Made by a program: the position numbers and the translations under genes. Under the pieces are notes generated by a model that did no database searches, was not told where the DNA came from, and worked only from the letters and a program-made list of their open reading frames with translations. From Marsupella aquatica (Eukaryota; Marchantiophyta), in the NCBI GenBank assembly GCA_973895155.1, contig OZ316899.1, positions 2,728,001-2,792,000 of the forward strand: a stretch of DNA of 64,000 nucleotides, given 5' to 3'. Of this stretch, positions 54,991-64,000 are shown piece by piece; positions within the stretch are counted from its first letter, which is position 1; every line of letters starts with the position of its first letter.

Positions 54991-56077
54991 CGAAGGGATA
55001 GGTGTAGGATAAAGTTAGGAATAGGATAGTCAGGCGATAAGAACAAGCGCCAAAACTAGTTAGCGGCACTGTCCTATCCAACCAACCTTTGTAGTTAGGA
55101 TCTTAGAATAAGACACGCCGTTTTACGGCCTGATATTTAGCAGAGTTTAGAATCTGGGATAGCTTAGATTTGAGCACGTGGTCGGTCCGGATGTCACATT
55201 GTCAACCTAGGCCTTAACCCGGGCTTTGGCTTAGACAGGCAATCCTTCGTAAATATGAGGGTTCGGGCAGGGAGGGACGCACAGGATGCTCCTAACTTAC
55301 GTAAACTAGCGCTAAGTGCGCTTATTGTTATGTACAGAGACCTCCTAGGTATAGTTTGTGTTCCGCCGCCAGAACGTACCTTAGTCGACACGGGATCGAC
55401 CCCGGCTCATGGACTTCTAAGCCTTCATGTTACCGCCTTTGATCTAGATCCATTAGTACAAGGGCTCAACCCGGGCTCGCAACCCCGTACCCGTATCCGG
55501 CACCCCGTGCACGGTTGGCACAACGTGTTCGGCCCAGCGTTGATACTTGCACACAAGACTCATACATGCATTCATACATACATAACAGAAATCTTGATTT
55601 ACACGAAGGAATTAAGGAGAAAGGATTTCATTCATTTATGATCATACACTTTACGATTGGTTGACCCAACACCTCGTGAACGAACGGGCCCAAGGCTGAG
55701 GAGTATACACTACAACGGAGCCCGGCTCTGCACTCGCCCAGCAAGCTTAGTCGTATATCCTCCCCTTGGCACTCCGGTATTTCACCGAGTTTGGGACTCC
55801 CCGCGCGTACTGCGAATGGCCAACCTCTGAGTCTAAAATCCCCCTCCCCTAACCTCTACTGGGGGGCCGCTAAATACTAAGGGCTGAGGACCGGCCTGGC
55901 CTCGTGCCCGAATCTATGCTAACTTATATCCTTGCTAAGCTGGTGCCTGCTTGTCCTATTAGTCTAACCTATTCTACACAGGCTAGCTAATGTGTCAGCG
56001 CCGCTATCTTCTGGCCGGCACTTGTCCTACCAGCCTGTTTTAGCTACTCCTAAGTCTATTCTAAGCCTAACCCTACG

Positions 56078-58263
56078 CTAATGTCTGGTGTGCTTGCCAG
56101 AGCCATTCGAGTGGGAGCGGCCATCCTGTTGCCTACGCAGTCTATCGTTGTCCGTCTTGAGGAGCTGGACTTGGTCCAGCAGAGATTCGTTTTCTCGCTT
56201 TGTTGCGTCCGTCTCCTCAGCTACCTCCTGGCATGCCTCTTCCAGTTGTTGGGCGTTGCTCGTCAGCTTGTCCACCACCTGGGTCTGTTTCCCGGCTTCG
56301 GCTTGAAGCCGTGCCACTTCGGCCTGCAGGGTGGCAATCTCCTTAGTGTCACGCTGGGCCCGCTATTCGGTCTCCTCTAGGTCTTTCTACTAGATGACAG
56401 TTTGATTCTTCAAACTGTCAACCTGGGTCTGGAGCCGTGCAATCTCGGCCTCCTTCCCGGCTTTGGCCAATTCGGGTAAGGCGGTAAGGGCATGCGCATT
56501 TGCTAACAATTCATTGGCGGCTGCAACCTTGGGTCGTAGTTGCAGAAGCTCAGCCTCTTGAGCCCCAACTTCATCCTTTAGGTACACGGACTCAACCCAG
56601 TACCGCTCTATCCGCTGAAGGGCCTCCGACTGAGCCCGACCTGCCTTTACTACGGTAACCAACTCTTGATTGAAGAAGTAGGCTACCTTCCAAGCCATGA
56701 ACTCCCCGGTATCCCGGGCTATCTGTTGGGAGAAATCTCCCAAAAGCCCATTTAGAAATGTACCCGGTACAAAGAGTTCCGGGTGGTCCAGGTTATGCCC
56801 GTCTGGAGTTGGGCACGAGCAGACATTAACTTGCGTGGGAGCCGGGGTAGTGACATCCAGCCCTGTGGATGTAGTGTTGGAAGGGGCTGGAGTGTCCTCC
56901 TCCACCATCGGGCTGTCCTTTGGAATAGCCACTAGTGGGTCTTTTGGACCCTCGGGCTCGGGCAAGGCCTCCACCGACCCAACTTCTGTACCAGACCCGG
57001 CCTGGTTGATCGCGTCTAAGGTTGTGATCACTGCCTCTTCCGGTTCTTCTTCGGCCACGGCTACAGCTACCTGTGGAGGTTGGATGGGTGAGGCCTGCGT
57101 TGCCGCCAAACTTCGGGCCTCGGGTTGAGGCTGTCTCTCCAAGGCCGGGAAGATCCACTTAGTCGGGACCAACTTAGTTACGTTGACTCGGGGAAGGGTT
57201 CGTTGATCAAACCGGGTGTACCACTTGAGAATGATCTTGATGTGGCTCACAAAATACGCCTTCCCATCAATGTATAGCAACTTCCTTCGCCGCTCCATCT
57301 CTTCATGGAACTTCTTAGCAAAGTACAAAGCCCACGTCCTAGGTCGATAGTTCTCGACCTGGATAACTTGGGCAACGGAGATCTTGCCCCGGGGTTCCAT
57401 CATGTGGAGGGCGTACCTCTGGAACTCCAGCCGCTCAGCTATCTCAAGGATGAGGCAGGTCCTCATCATAAACCCGTTGTCCACTAACCCCTTGGAGGGA
57501 AAACTCGAGGATTGGTACTTGGCTCCCTTGCCCTGTGAGCCCGTCATTCGACTCGGTGATCACCCTTGGATAGCCCAAAGATCATCCTGAGCCGCTCCTC
57601 TGTGAGGGACATATTCCTCCCCCGCAGCCGAGTATGCTGACGTACGTCGTCATAATTCTTGACAAACTCCGTCGTGTCCTCCCCGTAGTATTTGCAGGTG
57701 TTCTAGGGGAGAGAGGTGAGGTGCTCGAACCCCTGAGTCTTCAAGTACACTGCATGTTTGGGGTGGAGGATGTTCTTATGTACGTTTTCCCCCATGCAGT
57801 GCATTGTTACCTTGGCCGCGGCTACCGTGGCCATGGGTAGCCCGGATACAGCTACGGGTTCCTTCCTCTTCTTTCCCCGAGACTGGCTCCCGTGATGGCT
57901 CGGGGAGGGTGACACCTCCCCATCCTCCCGATCGAGTATGGGTAGTGCCACCGCCACTAGTATTGGGGCCGGGGAGGCTACGGTTACCGTGTTATCCGCT
58001 GGAGCCGCTACTCGGGTCCAGGCCTAGGGAAGGGGCGATGTAGTGCCGGCTCCCTGGGTGCTTTCTCCTCTAGGCCGCCTGAGCAAGGGTAAGGTATCGT
58101 CTTTGTCATCGCTGAGGTCCACAGCGTTGACGACGAAGCATACTTGTACTGGTGGGGTGATCAACGGTGGGGATCGGCTAGGTTGAGGCTGAGCCTGAGC
58201 CTGGACTGGTGCAGGTACGGGCATGGCCGGGCTGGCACCGGTGGTTGATGGTGTAGTTGCCAT
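56078..58263 (-). pseudogene. ORF inside the H LTR (coiled-coil protein)
   Basis: Starting at ATG 58,263 (MATTPSTTGASPAM): Pro-rich region, SRGKKRKEP (57,880), the block LTMHCMGENVHKNILHPKHA-like, MSLTEERLRMIFGL, then an open 385-codon stretch (57,547-56,390) with YALHMMEPRGKISVAQVIQVENYR, a linker, ELFVPGTFLNGLLGDFSQQIA and a coiled coil running on to DGRSHSNGSGKHTRH at 56,078. It has a few stops and shifts. The same protein is in LTR A, with changes mostly outside the two blocks and the tail, suggesting past selection. Confidence 0.68.
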
Positions 58264-58740
58264 GAAATTCTGTAGGTGCCGAGAGAGGTTTTATGATGCA
58301 AGTGTAGACGCCCTTATAGATTGGGTAGCGCTGGACTCGCTGTTGATGATGTCCCGGACCCGAGCGGGGATGTGGTCAAAGTGGTGCCGTTGTAAGTTGA
58401 TCATGCCCAGGATATTGAAGACCTCGTCCGGTAGCCAAAGCAATGCCTCCCAGAAGCCGATATATTTGCCTCCGTTGAAGAAGTACCCTGATATTTCTTC
58501 GGGTCGATAAAGCTTGCTCTAGGACGGGTAATCAAAGTTAAGGAGATAGTGATGGCGGCCTGCTAGGCGGATGGCTCTCTTGTACTCGTGTTCGATCTTG
58601 TATCGTCACGGGTTGGTGTGTTTCAACGAGTCAGCCAAGTGCCCTCCGATAGACAAGAACTGCGTCCAGAATTGTATGGCCGAACTGGAAAGGATTGTGT
58701 GCAACATTTAGAGGAGATGGAAGGCAACTATAGATAAGCG
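58264..58740 (-). pseudogene. Upstream coding segment in the H LTR
   Basis: The minus strand reads IRLAGRHHYLLNFDYP, RPEEISGYFFNGGKYIGFWEALLWLPD and INLQRHHF, matching 40,150-40,360 in A. It ends at a TGA near 58,285, about 20 bp before the main ORF. It may be a separate small protein or an upstream exon. Confidence 0.55.
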
Positions 58741-58805
58741 AGAGAACTAGGGTCGAAGCTGGCGTGTGGACTGAAGAACTAGTGCATTGCAGAGGATTGG
58801 CCCCC

Positions 58806-58813
58806 TTTTTATA
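58806..58813 (-). promoter_or_regulatory. TATA box of the H LTR
   Basis: TATAAAAA on the minus strand, flanked by CTCTCAGGG and GGGGGCCA as in LTR A. It lies 370 bp after the LTR start and about 545 bp before the main ORF. Confidence 0.72.
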
Positions 58814-59147
58814 CCCTGAGAGCTTGTCGATCGCCCGTTACCTCCTCATCGCTTATAGGCCGAGCCTTTCACACTTGCAGTGTACCGGCCACTTTGCCAG
58901 TCTAGGTCAGCGCGTGTCAGTGGCCGCCTCCCAAAGTTTGTTATACGGACCCGAGGGGGAAAGGGGAGGGCCCATTACACGCTCGCAACCCGAGCGTGTG
59001 AATGGCGACCCGCCGCCAGCCCAAATACGAACGCCCCTTATTGACTAATGATTTCCTACTCATAATGGCTACCTAAATACTGTTGTTATGCTAATAATTA
59101 CGGCCTAAGATACCTCTACTGCGCGTGCTAAGCATGTTTAGGCCAAA

Positions 59148-60118
59148 TCATTTATTAGCCACCTTATCGGCGATGTCACATAGCTCCCTGCTTAATTGTG
59201 AAGCGTCCTTGTGAACATCACTATTGGCGTCATCGTCTTGATGGTGGTACTTCTTCACACAATCATAACTGACTCGCGTGGGGAGTAAATCACCGGCGTA
59301 TGTCGCAAGGTCCAAAGATCCGGTAGGGTAGATCTGATTGACTAGGAAAGGCCCTAACCAATGGGTATGAAGCTCCCCGGGGAACTGCATGTACCTGCTA
59401 TTGTACAGCAGGACTAGATCGCCTATCATGACATTGACCTTCCGTAGTCCTTTGTCATGCAGTTTCTTGGAAGCTGCCTGTTGCTTTACGGTGTGCCGAG
59501 CTGCTAGTAGCCGTGCTTCTTCTAAGGCTTCAATTTGATAAGCTTGGTCGGACAAACTTTCAGGTTTGGGTAAGCAATCCCAAATGCTGACTCATGGAGT
59601 GTGTACTTCAAACTCAATGGGCACCAACAAATGTTGGCCGAACACGAGAAAGTACGGGCTATGGCTCGTTGTAGTTTTGTAAGCTAGATTATACAAGTAC
59701 ACCGCTGCGTACAACTTATCATCCCAATCCGTTTTGTCCGTGGCCACTGTCTTGTTGAGGATCTTCCCTATGATACCATTGGCTCTCTCCGTCAGCCCGT
59801 TGGCTTTAGGTGATACAGGGTAGTCCTGCGGTGCTTGACTAGGTAACGCTCCGTAAGCCGTGCTATGGTGTCATTGAGGAAGTGTGTTCCACGGTCGCTT
59901 ACTAATTCCAAAGGAGGCCCGAACCGGGTGAAGATCTGCTCGTATAAGAACCGGGCTCTTGTGGCGGCATCGTCCCTTACCATAGCCCGTGCTTTGACCC
60001 ACTTCGTGGAGTAATCTATAGCTAATAGGATGTACCTGCATCTTTGTCTTTGGGTAACGGGGGTGAACGGCCCAATATAATCAATACCCCACTTCTCAAA
60101 AGGTGCTAAGGGAAGCAC
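59148..60118 (-). pseudogene. H integrase core and C-terminus
   Basis: 60,118-59,792 holds PLAPFEKWGIDYIGPFTP (first Asp), YILLAIDYSTKWVKA and LVSDRGTHFLND (second Asp). After a frame change near 59,800 the catalytic Glu region LTERANGI and a chain to 59,555-59,148 follow, with RKVNVMIGDLVLLYNSRY and LGPFLVNQIYPTGSLDLAT. These spacings are Athila/Tat-like. The ORF's last residues (from 59,180) are already LTR. Confidence 0.85.
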
Positions 60119-60142
60119 AGACGTGAGAGGGTGATGGTGAGC

Positions 60143-60331
60143 TCATCTTGGTGCCCCAGCCCGCTGACACAGGTCACAGCCCTTAATGAAGCGTTGTACA
60201 TCCCTATGCAACGTGGGCCACCAATACCCTGAGTCGAGAATCTTTCGGGCGGTGGTGATAGTTGCAAAATGGCCTCCTGCTTCCTCTTCATGCAAGGCCC
60301 GTATCACAATGAGAGTTTCTTTGTACTCCAA
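60143..60331 (-). pseudogene. H integrase zinc-binding region
   Basis: 62 codons: LHEEEAGGHFATITTARKIL, YWWPTLHRDVQRFIKGCDLCQRAG. The H-H-C-C ligands are present (second His in GGH, Cys pair CDLC). A stop separates it from the core. Confidence 0.85.
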
Positions 60332-60610
60332 GCAGCGTCATATTTTCCCGTTAATTCCTTCCTTGTGTAGGTGGCCCCGTATCATGATGTATGGCCCCGC
60401 CTTTCGGAGAAATACGGTGGCAGCTTCCTGGTTGATGCCGTTGGGGATGCGTCCAGTTAGAAGGAACGTAATGATTGGCCCATACCATGTTGGCGCTCCC
60501 ATCCCCACGTGGAATAGTTCCTCATCGGGGAAGGTGTCGTTAATAGGTTGCCCGACTGGTACTCCATCCAGTCTTGAAAAGAAATCAACATTGAGGTGTG
60601 CCTTCTCGGG

Positions 60611-62026
60611 TCAAACCCGTACTTTGTAATTAAACTCTTGCAGTAGTAACACCCACCGGGCTATCCTTCCCGTGACATCTGCTTTGTTGACCATGTACTT
60701 CAGGCTATCATGATCCGTGTGGAATATGACCTTATAGTCGAGCAGATAGTGTCGGAACTTCTTACATGAGTAGATAATACCCAGAGCTTCTCGATCAATG
60801 GGAGAATAGTTTTTCTTGGCTGGGGAGATTTCTAGTGTTGGCTGCACTGGGGTTGTATCTTGCTTCTTCCGACGCTTCTCTTCCTGTTTCTCTTGCTTTT
60901 GTTTGGCGCGAGTCGCCACACGGTAGCACTCAACTTCGTCCGACGGGTTTGGGTGTTCCACCACATCCACCAGGTTCACCCATTCTATGGTATCATCTTG
61001 CCATTCTATAGCGATCATTTGTACGACGGCATCGCTAGTAGCAAAACCTCCCAGGGCCAGCCTGGCTGCGCTTGCTCGGGCAGCGATCACCAAGGGGCAA
61101 TTGGCCATGGAGTGGGCCTCAGTTTTGCAAACTTTACATAGTGGAGTGCCCCGGCCATCTCCCTGTCGTCTTGGCTCAGTGCATTCCCTGCCAAAGTTAC
61201 CCAGCTTCTCACAGTTGTAACAAACCGAGGATCGCCAAGTCCCGGGTTTAGGAGGAATGCTCGGGTTACTGATAACCTGGACATTCCTGCCATTGTTTGG
61301 GTAAGGGTAAGTCCTTCTACCAGCTAAGTTGCGTGGACCCATCGTGGAAATTTGGTAGACAAAATTGGTGGCGTCTTCAAAGAAGTACTCGGTGGACTCC
61401 GGTTCTGGCCCCGAGCTGTCAGCGTCCTCCAATTCCACCTGATGGACCCTATTCTTCCATCGCGGGCATTCTTGCACCACGTGCCCGGATTGGAAACACT
61501 TGGAGCACCATGCGTGTGCTCGGGTCTCAGAAGGTTTCTTTTTCTCCACGGGCTTGTCCGCAAGGTGTACCAACAATGCTTTGAGACGATCCATAATTTC
61601 ATTGAGCTTGTCTGCTTCAATGGCCTTTGGATCGGGGATCTTTCGTCCAACACAAGGCTTGACCTTCTCTTCCTTCTTAGCTCGCCTCTTCTTCTTCTTC
61701 TTGCTCTGGCTCTCGCTCTCCAAATCACTCCCCGATGAGTTGGAAGTGGAGGATCTGCTGGTCGAAGTCAAATCCAAACTAGATTTTGTCTCCGAACTAG
61801 ACGAGGTCGAACGATGTTTCTTCTTCTTCTTGCGTTTCTTCTTCTTCTTGTCGTTTGATTCGGAGTCACTGTCACTGAAGGTTTTGTATTTGCCCTTCTG
61901 TCGGCGTGCCCGTTGACTTCGCCGAGAGTTATAAGTGGATTCCCGATAGGTTTTGGCGCACGCTATGGCCGCTTGCATTGAAATTGGGTTATTTTGGCGC
62001 ACCCAAAATTGCATATTCATGGGCAA
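60611..62026 (-). CDS. H gag C-terminus fused to RNase H
   Basis: 471 codons. Ser-rich and Lys-rich stretches, then three zinc fingers (CSKCFQSGHVVQEC, CYNCEKLGNFGREC with Asn for His, CKVCKTEAHSMANC), and near residue 400 an in-frame jump into RNase H: NYSPIDREALGIIYSCKKFRHYL, FHTDHDSLKYMVNKADVTGRIARW. Protease and RT are missing, so the element cannot move alone. The join lies in a Lys/Glu/Gln-rich repeat that could have promoted the deletion. Confidence 0.88.
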   Translation of the reverse strand: MPMNMQFWVRQNNPISMQAAIACAKTYRESTYNSRRSQRARRQKGKYKTFSDSDSESNDKKKKKRKKKKKHRSTSSSSETKSSLDLTSTSRSSTSNSSGSDLESESQSKKKKKRRAKKEEKVKPCVGRKIPDPKAIEADKLNEIMDRLKALLVHLADKPVEKKKPSETRAHAWCSKCFQSGHVVQECPRWKNRVHQVELEDADSSGPEPESTEYFFEDATNFVYQISTMGPRNLAGRRTYPYPNNGRNVQVISNPSIPPKPGTWRSSVCYNCEKLGNFGRECTEPRRQGDGRGTPLCKVCKTEAHSMANCPLVIAARASAARLALGGFATSDAVVQMIAIEWQDDTIEWVNLVDVVEHPNPSDEVECYRVATRAKQKQEKQEEKRRKKQDTTPVQPTLEISPAKKNYSPIDREALGIIYSCKKFRHYLLDYKVIFHTDHDSLKYMVNKADVTGRIARWVLLLQEFNYKVRV

Positions 62027-62047
62027 ACCATGGAGAAACCACGTAAG

Positions 62048-62665
62048 CTAGAGCGCATCTCCTGGCCTTGGCCGGATCTTGGCGGCAAGTTTCTGAAACT
62101 TCTGAATGAACTTTTGCAAAGATTCCTTCTTTCCCATGCAAAGCTGGCCGATCTTTAATAATGACCGCTGCTCCAATCCAATGGCACAAAACTCTTGCAG
62201 CAATGCAGCTTGGAAGTGTGCCCATGTGGTCCCGGGTGGCAGCAATTTGTACCATGGACAAGCCTCTCCCTGCATCACACCGGGGAGGATGGTTAGCTTA
62301 ATGGCATCTTCCCCATTGGCCTTAGCAGTGGCTTCAAATTCATCCAACCATTCATCTGGATCGTCCCCATGATGCCCTTTGAAAGGTTGATAATGAAACC
62401 GTGACCGTTGCGATACTTGTGGGGGAACTTGGGCAGCGCGGGCCATAGCCGGTGGGGCTGCTGCCATTGGTACTGCTAGCGGTGGCGCAGCAGGGACTGG
62501 AGTAGGACCGGCTGGTCCGGACCCCAAAGGTCCCGATGGTATGTTCATTTGTCGAGGTGATAGCAAATCCTCCGAGCTTGAGGATTCGGAGCTTGTTGTG
62601 GCCGCACTCTCTCGTTCGCTGGTCAATCTTCTCAAGTAAGCGGCTTGAGATCGGGTGACGGGCAT
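62048..62665 (-). CDS. H gag N-terminal and capsid part
   Basis: 205 codons from MPVTRSQAAYL. Pro/Ala-rich region, then FKGHHGDDPDEWLDEFEATAKANGED, GVMQGEACPWYKLL, LLQEFCAIGLEQRSLLKIGQL and LQKFIQKFQKLAAKIRPRPGDAL. Same order as the 37.9-kb gag. A TAG at 62,048-62,050 separates it from the C-terminal part in the same frame. Confidence 0.88.
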   Translation of the reverse strand: MPVTRSQAAYLRRLTSERESAATTSSESSSSEDLLSPRQMNIPSGPLGSGPAGPTPVPAAPPLAVPMAAAPPAMARAAQVPPQVSQRSRFHYQPFKGHHGDDPDEWLDEFEATAKANGEDAIKLTILPGVMQGEACPWYKLLPPGTTWAHFQAALLQEFCAIGLEQRSLLKIGQLCMGKKESLQKFIQKFQKLAAKIRPRPGDAL

Positions 62666-62766
62666 CTACTCGTATAATGACAATGGTTAGTAATGAACTG
62701 GGGACTGGTGTACCTCGCCCTAGTGCATTCGCACATGTCTCCCCTCTACTACACGTAGAGTGTCCC

Positions 62767-62785
62767 CTCCATCTAGCGCCAAAAC
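62767..62785 (-). other. Candidate primer binding site of H
   Basis: Minus strand TTTTGGCGCTAGATGGAG, 8-10 bases inside the LTR end. TGGCGCTAGA-type sites are common beside LTRs of large plant gypsy elements; the tRNA is not certain. Confidence 0.6.
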
Positions 62786-62793
62786 AAAGGCTA

Positions 62794-63404
62794 TGTCACG
62801 TCGTCAGCCTACGTCTTAACCCAGGCTTTGGCTTAGACAGGCACATCCTTCGTAAATATGAGGGTTTGGGCAGGGAGGGACACACAAAATGCTCCTAACT
62901 TACGTAAACTAGCGCTAAGTACGCTTACTGTTATGTATAGACACCTCCTAGGTATAGTTTGAGTTCCACCGTCGGAACGTACCTTAGTCGACATGGGGTC
63001 GACCCCGGCTCACGGACTTCTAAGCCTTCGTGTTACCGCCTTCAATCCGGATCCATTAGTACAAGGGTTCAACCCGGGCTCGCAACCCCGTACCCATATC
63101 CGGCACCCCATGCACGGTTGGCACAACGTGTTCGGCCCGACGTTGATACTTGCACACGAGACTCATACATGCATTCATACATAACAGAAATCTTGACTTA
63201 CATGAAGGAATTAAGGAGAAAGGATTTCATTCATTTATGATCATACACTTTACGATTGGTTGACCCGACACCTCGTGAACGAATGGGCCCAAGGCCGAGG
63301 AGTATACACTACAACGGAGCTTGACTCCGCACTGACCCAACAAGCTTAGTCGTATACCCTCCCCTTGGCACTTCGGTATTTCACCGAGTTTGGGACTCCC
63401 CGCG
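62794..63404 (-). repeat. 5' LTR of H, terminal piece
   Basis: Aligns with 55,192-55,800. Contains the altered motif GAGTTCCACCGTCGGAAC at 62,961. Interrupted at 63,405; the rest should lie beyond 64,000. Confidence 0.8.
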
Positions 63405-64000
63405 CTGTCGTGGGGATTCTTTGTTTAGTAAGTTCCTCCTAAGTATAGCTTAGTAGTATAGGATAGTAGTTTGAATTCTCACATTATATGCAGTCTATAA
63501 TGTGCATGCTACAGTGGAGGACCTACAGTGTGCATGCTATAGTGCACGATCTACAGTGTGCATGCTACAGTGTACGGTCTACAGAGTACATGCTATAGTA
63601 CATGGTTGTGGTGCGTCCCATGGCTCCCTAAACCCAAGAAACCCCCCAGCACAAGCCGATTCCCGCAGGTTTCGCGCTTGGCGAGGCCGTTTTCGCGGCT
63701 TAGTGGCATGGGACGCTGCTAACCTCCTTCTACTACTACTATTAACATTTTACACACATATACTGGACAGATCCTTCATCGGGTCATGAGATATGTAGCC
63801 GGCCTAATCTGGGCCTTCCCTTCTCTTCCTCTCCTTCTAGTTGGGTATATTTGGATTCCGCCGCCGAAATGATCCCCAATGGGCTTGGTTAAGCCGCTAA
63901 GACCTCTCTCAGCTCGACACATCCAACTCTCACTCCCTTGCTTACTTTCCTTTATCTATTAGTTGATGTGGGCACTCTTCACACAAGTTAATGTGACACA
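63405..64000. mobile_element. Element inserted in the H LTR, open at the window end
   Basis: Starts TGTCGTGGGG at the exact point where the H LTR copies part company. From 63,607 (TGTGGTGCGTCCCATGG) it matches the LTR-like DNA at 28,938 and, reversed, 36,919, including GGATTCCGCCGCCGAAATGATCC at 63,851. Confidence 0.7.
63490..63603. repeat. ~28-bp tandem repeat GTGCATGCTACAGTG
   Basis: About four units of GTGTGCATGCTAYAGTG plus C-A-rich linker, ending in GAGTACATGCTATAGTACATGG. Each unit contains the small palindrome TGCATGCA-like TGCATGC. Confidence 0.75.

Larger units (their letters stand above)
39548..55191 (+). mobile_element. A: long ORF-bearing LTR, plus strand, with nested G2
   Basis: Starts TGTGACGCCGCC inside a gag gene. 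Without G2 it consists of about 3.0 kb (39,548-40,389 and 53,042-55,191). It shares with the H LTR, in order, the start, a TATA box, an upstream coding segment, a main ORF and the coiled-coil end GRSKSNSGR...KHARH. It is cut at 55,191 by H; its end lies outside the window. Confidence 0.75.
55192..59180 (-). repeat. 3' LTR of H, 3,989 bp, containing an ORF
   Basis: Begins on the minus strand with TGTGACATCGCC directly after the integrase gene and ends TTGACAATGTGACA. Its terminal 600 bp (55,192-55,800) align with 62,794-63,404, the piece beside the primer site and gag of H; this is what makes it an LTR rather than a separate insertion. About one base in ten differs. Confidence 0.72.
55192..64000 (-). 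mobile_element. H: gypsy element with ~4-kb LTRs, RT deleted
   Basis: Minus strand. The internal part (59,181-62,793) has gag, RNase H, and an integrase of Athila/Tat type. Its 3' LTR is 55,192-59,180 and its 5' LTR starts at 62,794, interrupted at 63,405 by another element, continuing beyond the window. The left end cuts A after CCGGA; the matching target copy would lie outside. Confidence 0.8.

Noticed and set aside
55192-55998. A short solo LTR TGTCACATT...AATGTGTCA
   Set aside because: Flanks do not give a target duplication (CCGGA versus GCGCC), and the sequence continues into the longer H LTR.
1-64000. tRNA or rRNA genes
   Set aside because: No cloverleaf with A and B boxes or rRNA core sequence was found; TGGTATCAGAGC matches are retroelement primer sites.

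Overview
The window reads as nuclear DNA from a plant-lineage (streptophyte) genome that is very rich in transposons. The evidence is tRNA-iMet-type primer binding sites (TGGTATCAGAGC), Ty1/copia elements, a chromodomain Ty3/gypsy lineage, a second gypsy lineage with an Athila/Tat-like integrase, and genes with GT-AG introns. The species cannot be named from the sequence. I saw no rRNA, tRNA or CRISPR, and no gene that is clearly intact and non-transposon.

Region 1 (1-12,340) is the only non-retroelement stretch. It holds a broken multi-exon gene: a ParB-like domain (about 1,476-2,160) is followed, across an intron, by a beta-class N4/N6 DNA methyltransferase-like domain (8,257-10,642). A broken FCP1/NIF-type HAD phosphatase gene follows (10,901-11,560). 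Inferred introns and flanks carry many copies of a near-perfect 25-bp palindrome, partly in a 78-bp tandem array. A young copia element (2,702-8,216, identical 186-bp LTRs, GATAA target duplication) sits in the intron.

Region 2 (12,343-36,919) is stacked elements. G1 is a chromovirus fragment split by a 2.75-kb solo LTR. F1 is a non-autonomous gag-protease element on the minus strand. Next come a copia 5' fragment, an orphan ORF of 393 codons, a solo LTR of the G family, and a decayed ORF plus coiled coil (D) that ends in LTR-like DNA.

Region 3 (36,920-64,000) is deeply nested. A gypsy gag (37,885-39,547) is cut by LTR A (plus strand). A is split by G2 (40,390-53,036, minus strand, TSD ATAGA). 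G2 is itself split by F2 (42,073-46,986) and by a replacement segment (47,394-49,356). A is then cut at 55,191 by gypsy element H on the minus strand, whose unusually long LTR (55,192-59,180) carries the same protein ORF as A. H's other LTR is cut by yet another element at 63,405.

Two things stand out. The first is a eukaryotic ParB-plus-methyltransferase gene surrounded by palindromic repeats. The second is a gypsy family whose roughly 4-kb LTRs appear to carry a promoter and a coiled-coil protein ORF. Also notable are LTRs with AG...CT ends (three copies) and elements that have lost reverse transcriptase. Most coding sequences are broken. In region 1 nearly every frameshift looks like one base lost from a short homopolymer, so assembly error must be excluded before calling pseudogenes.
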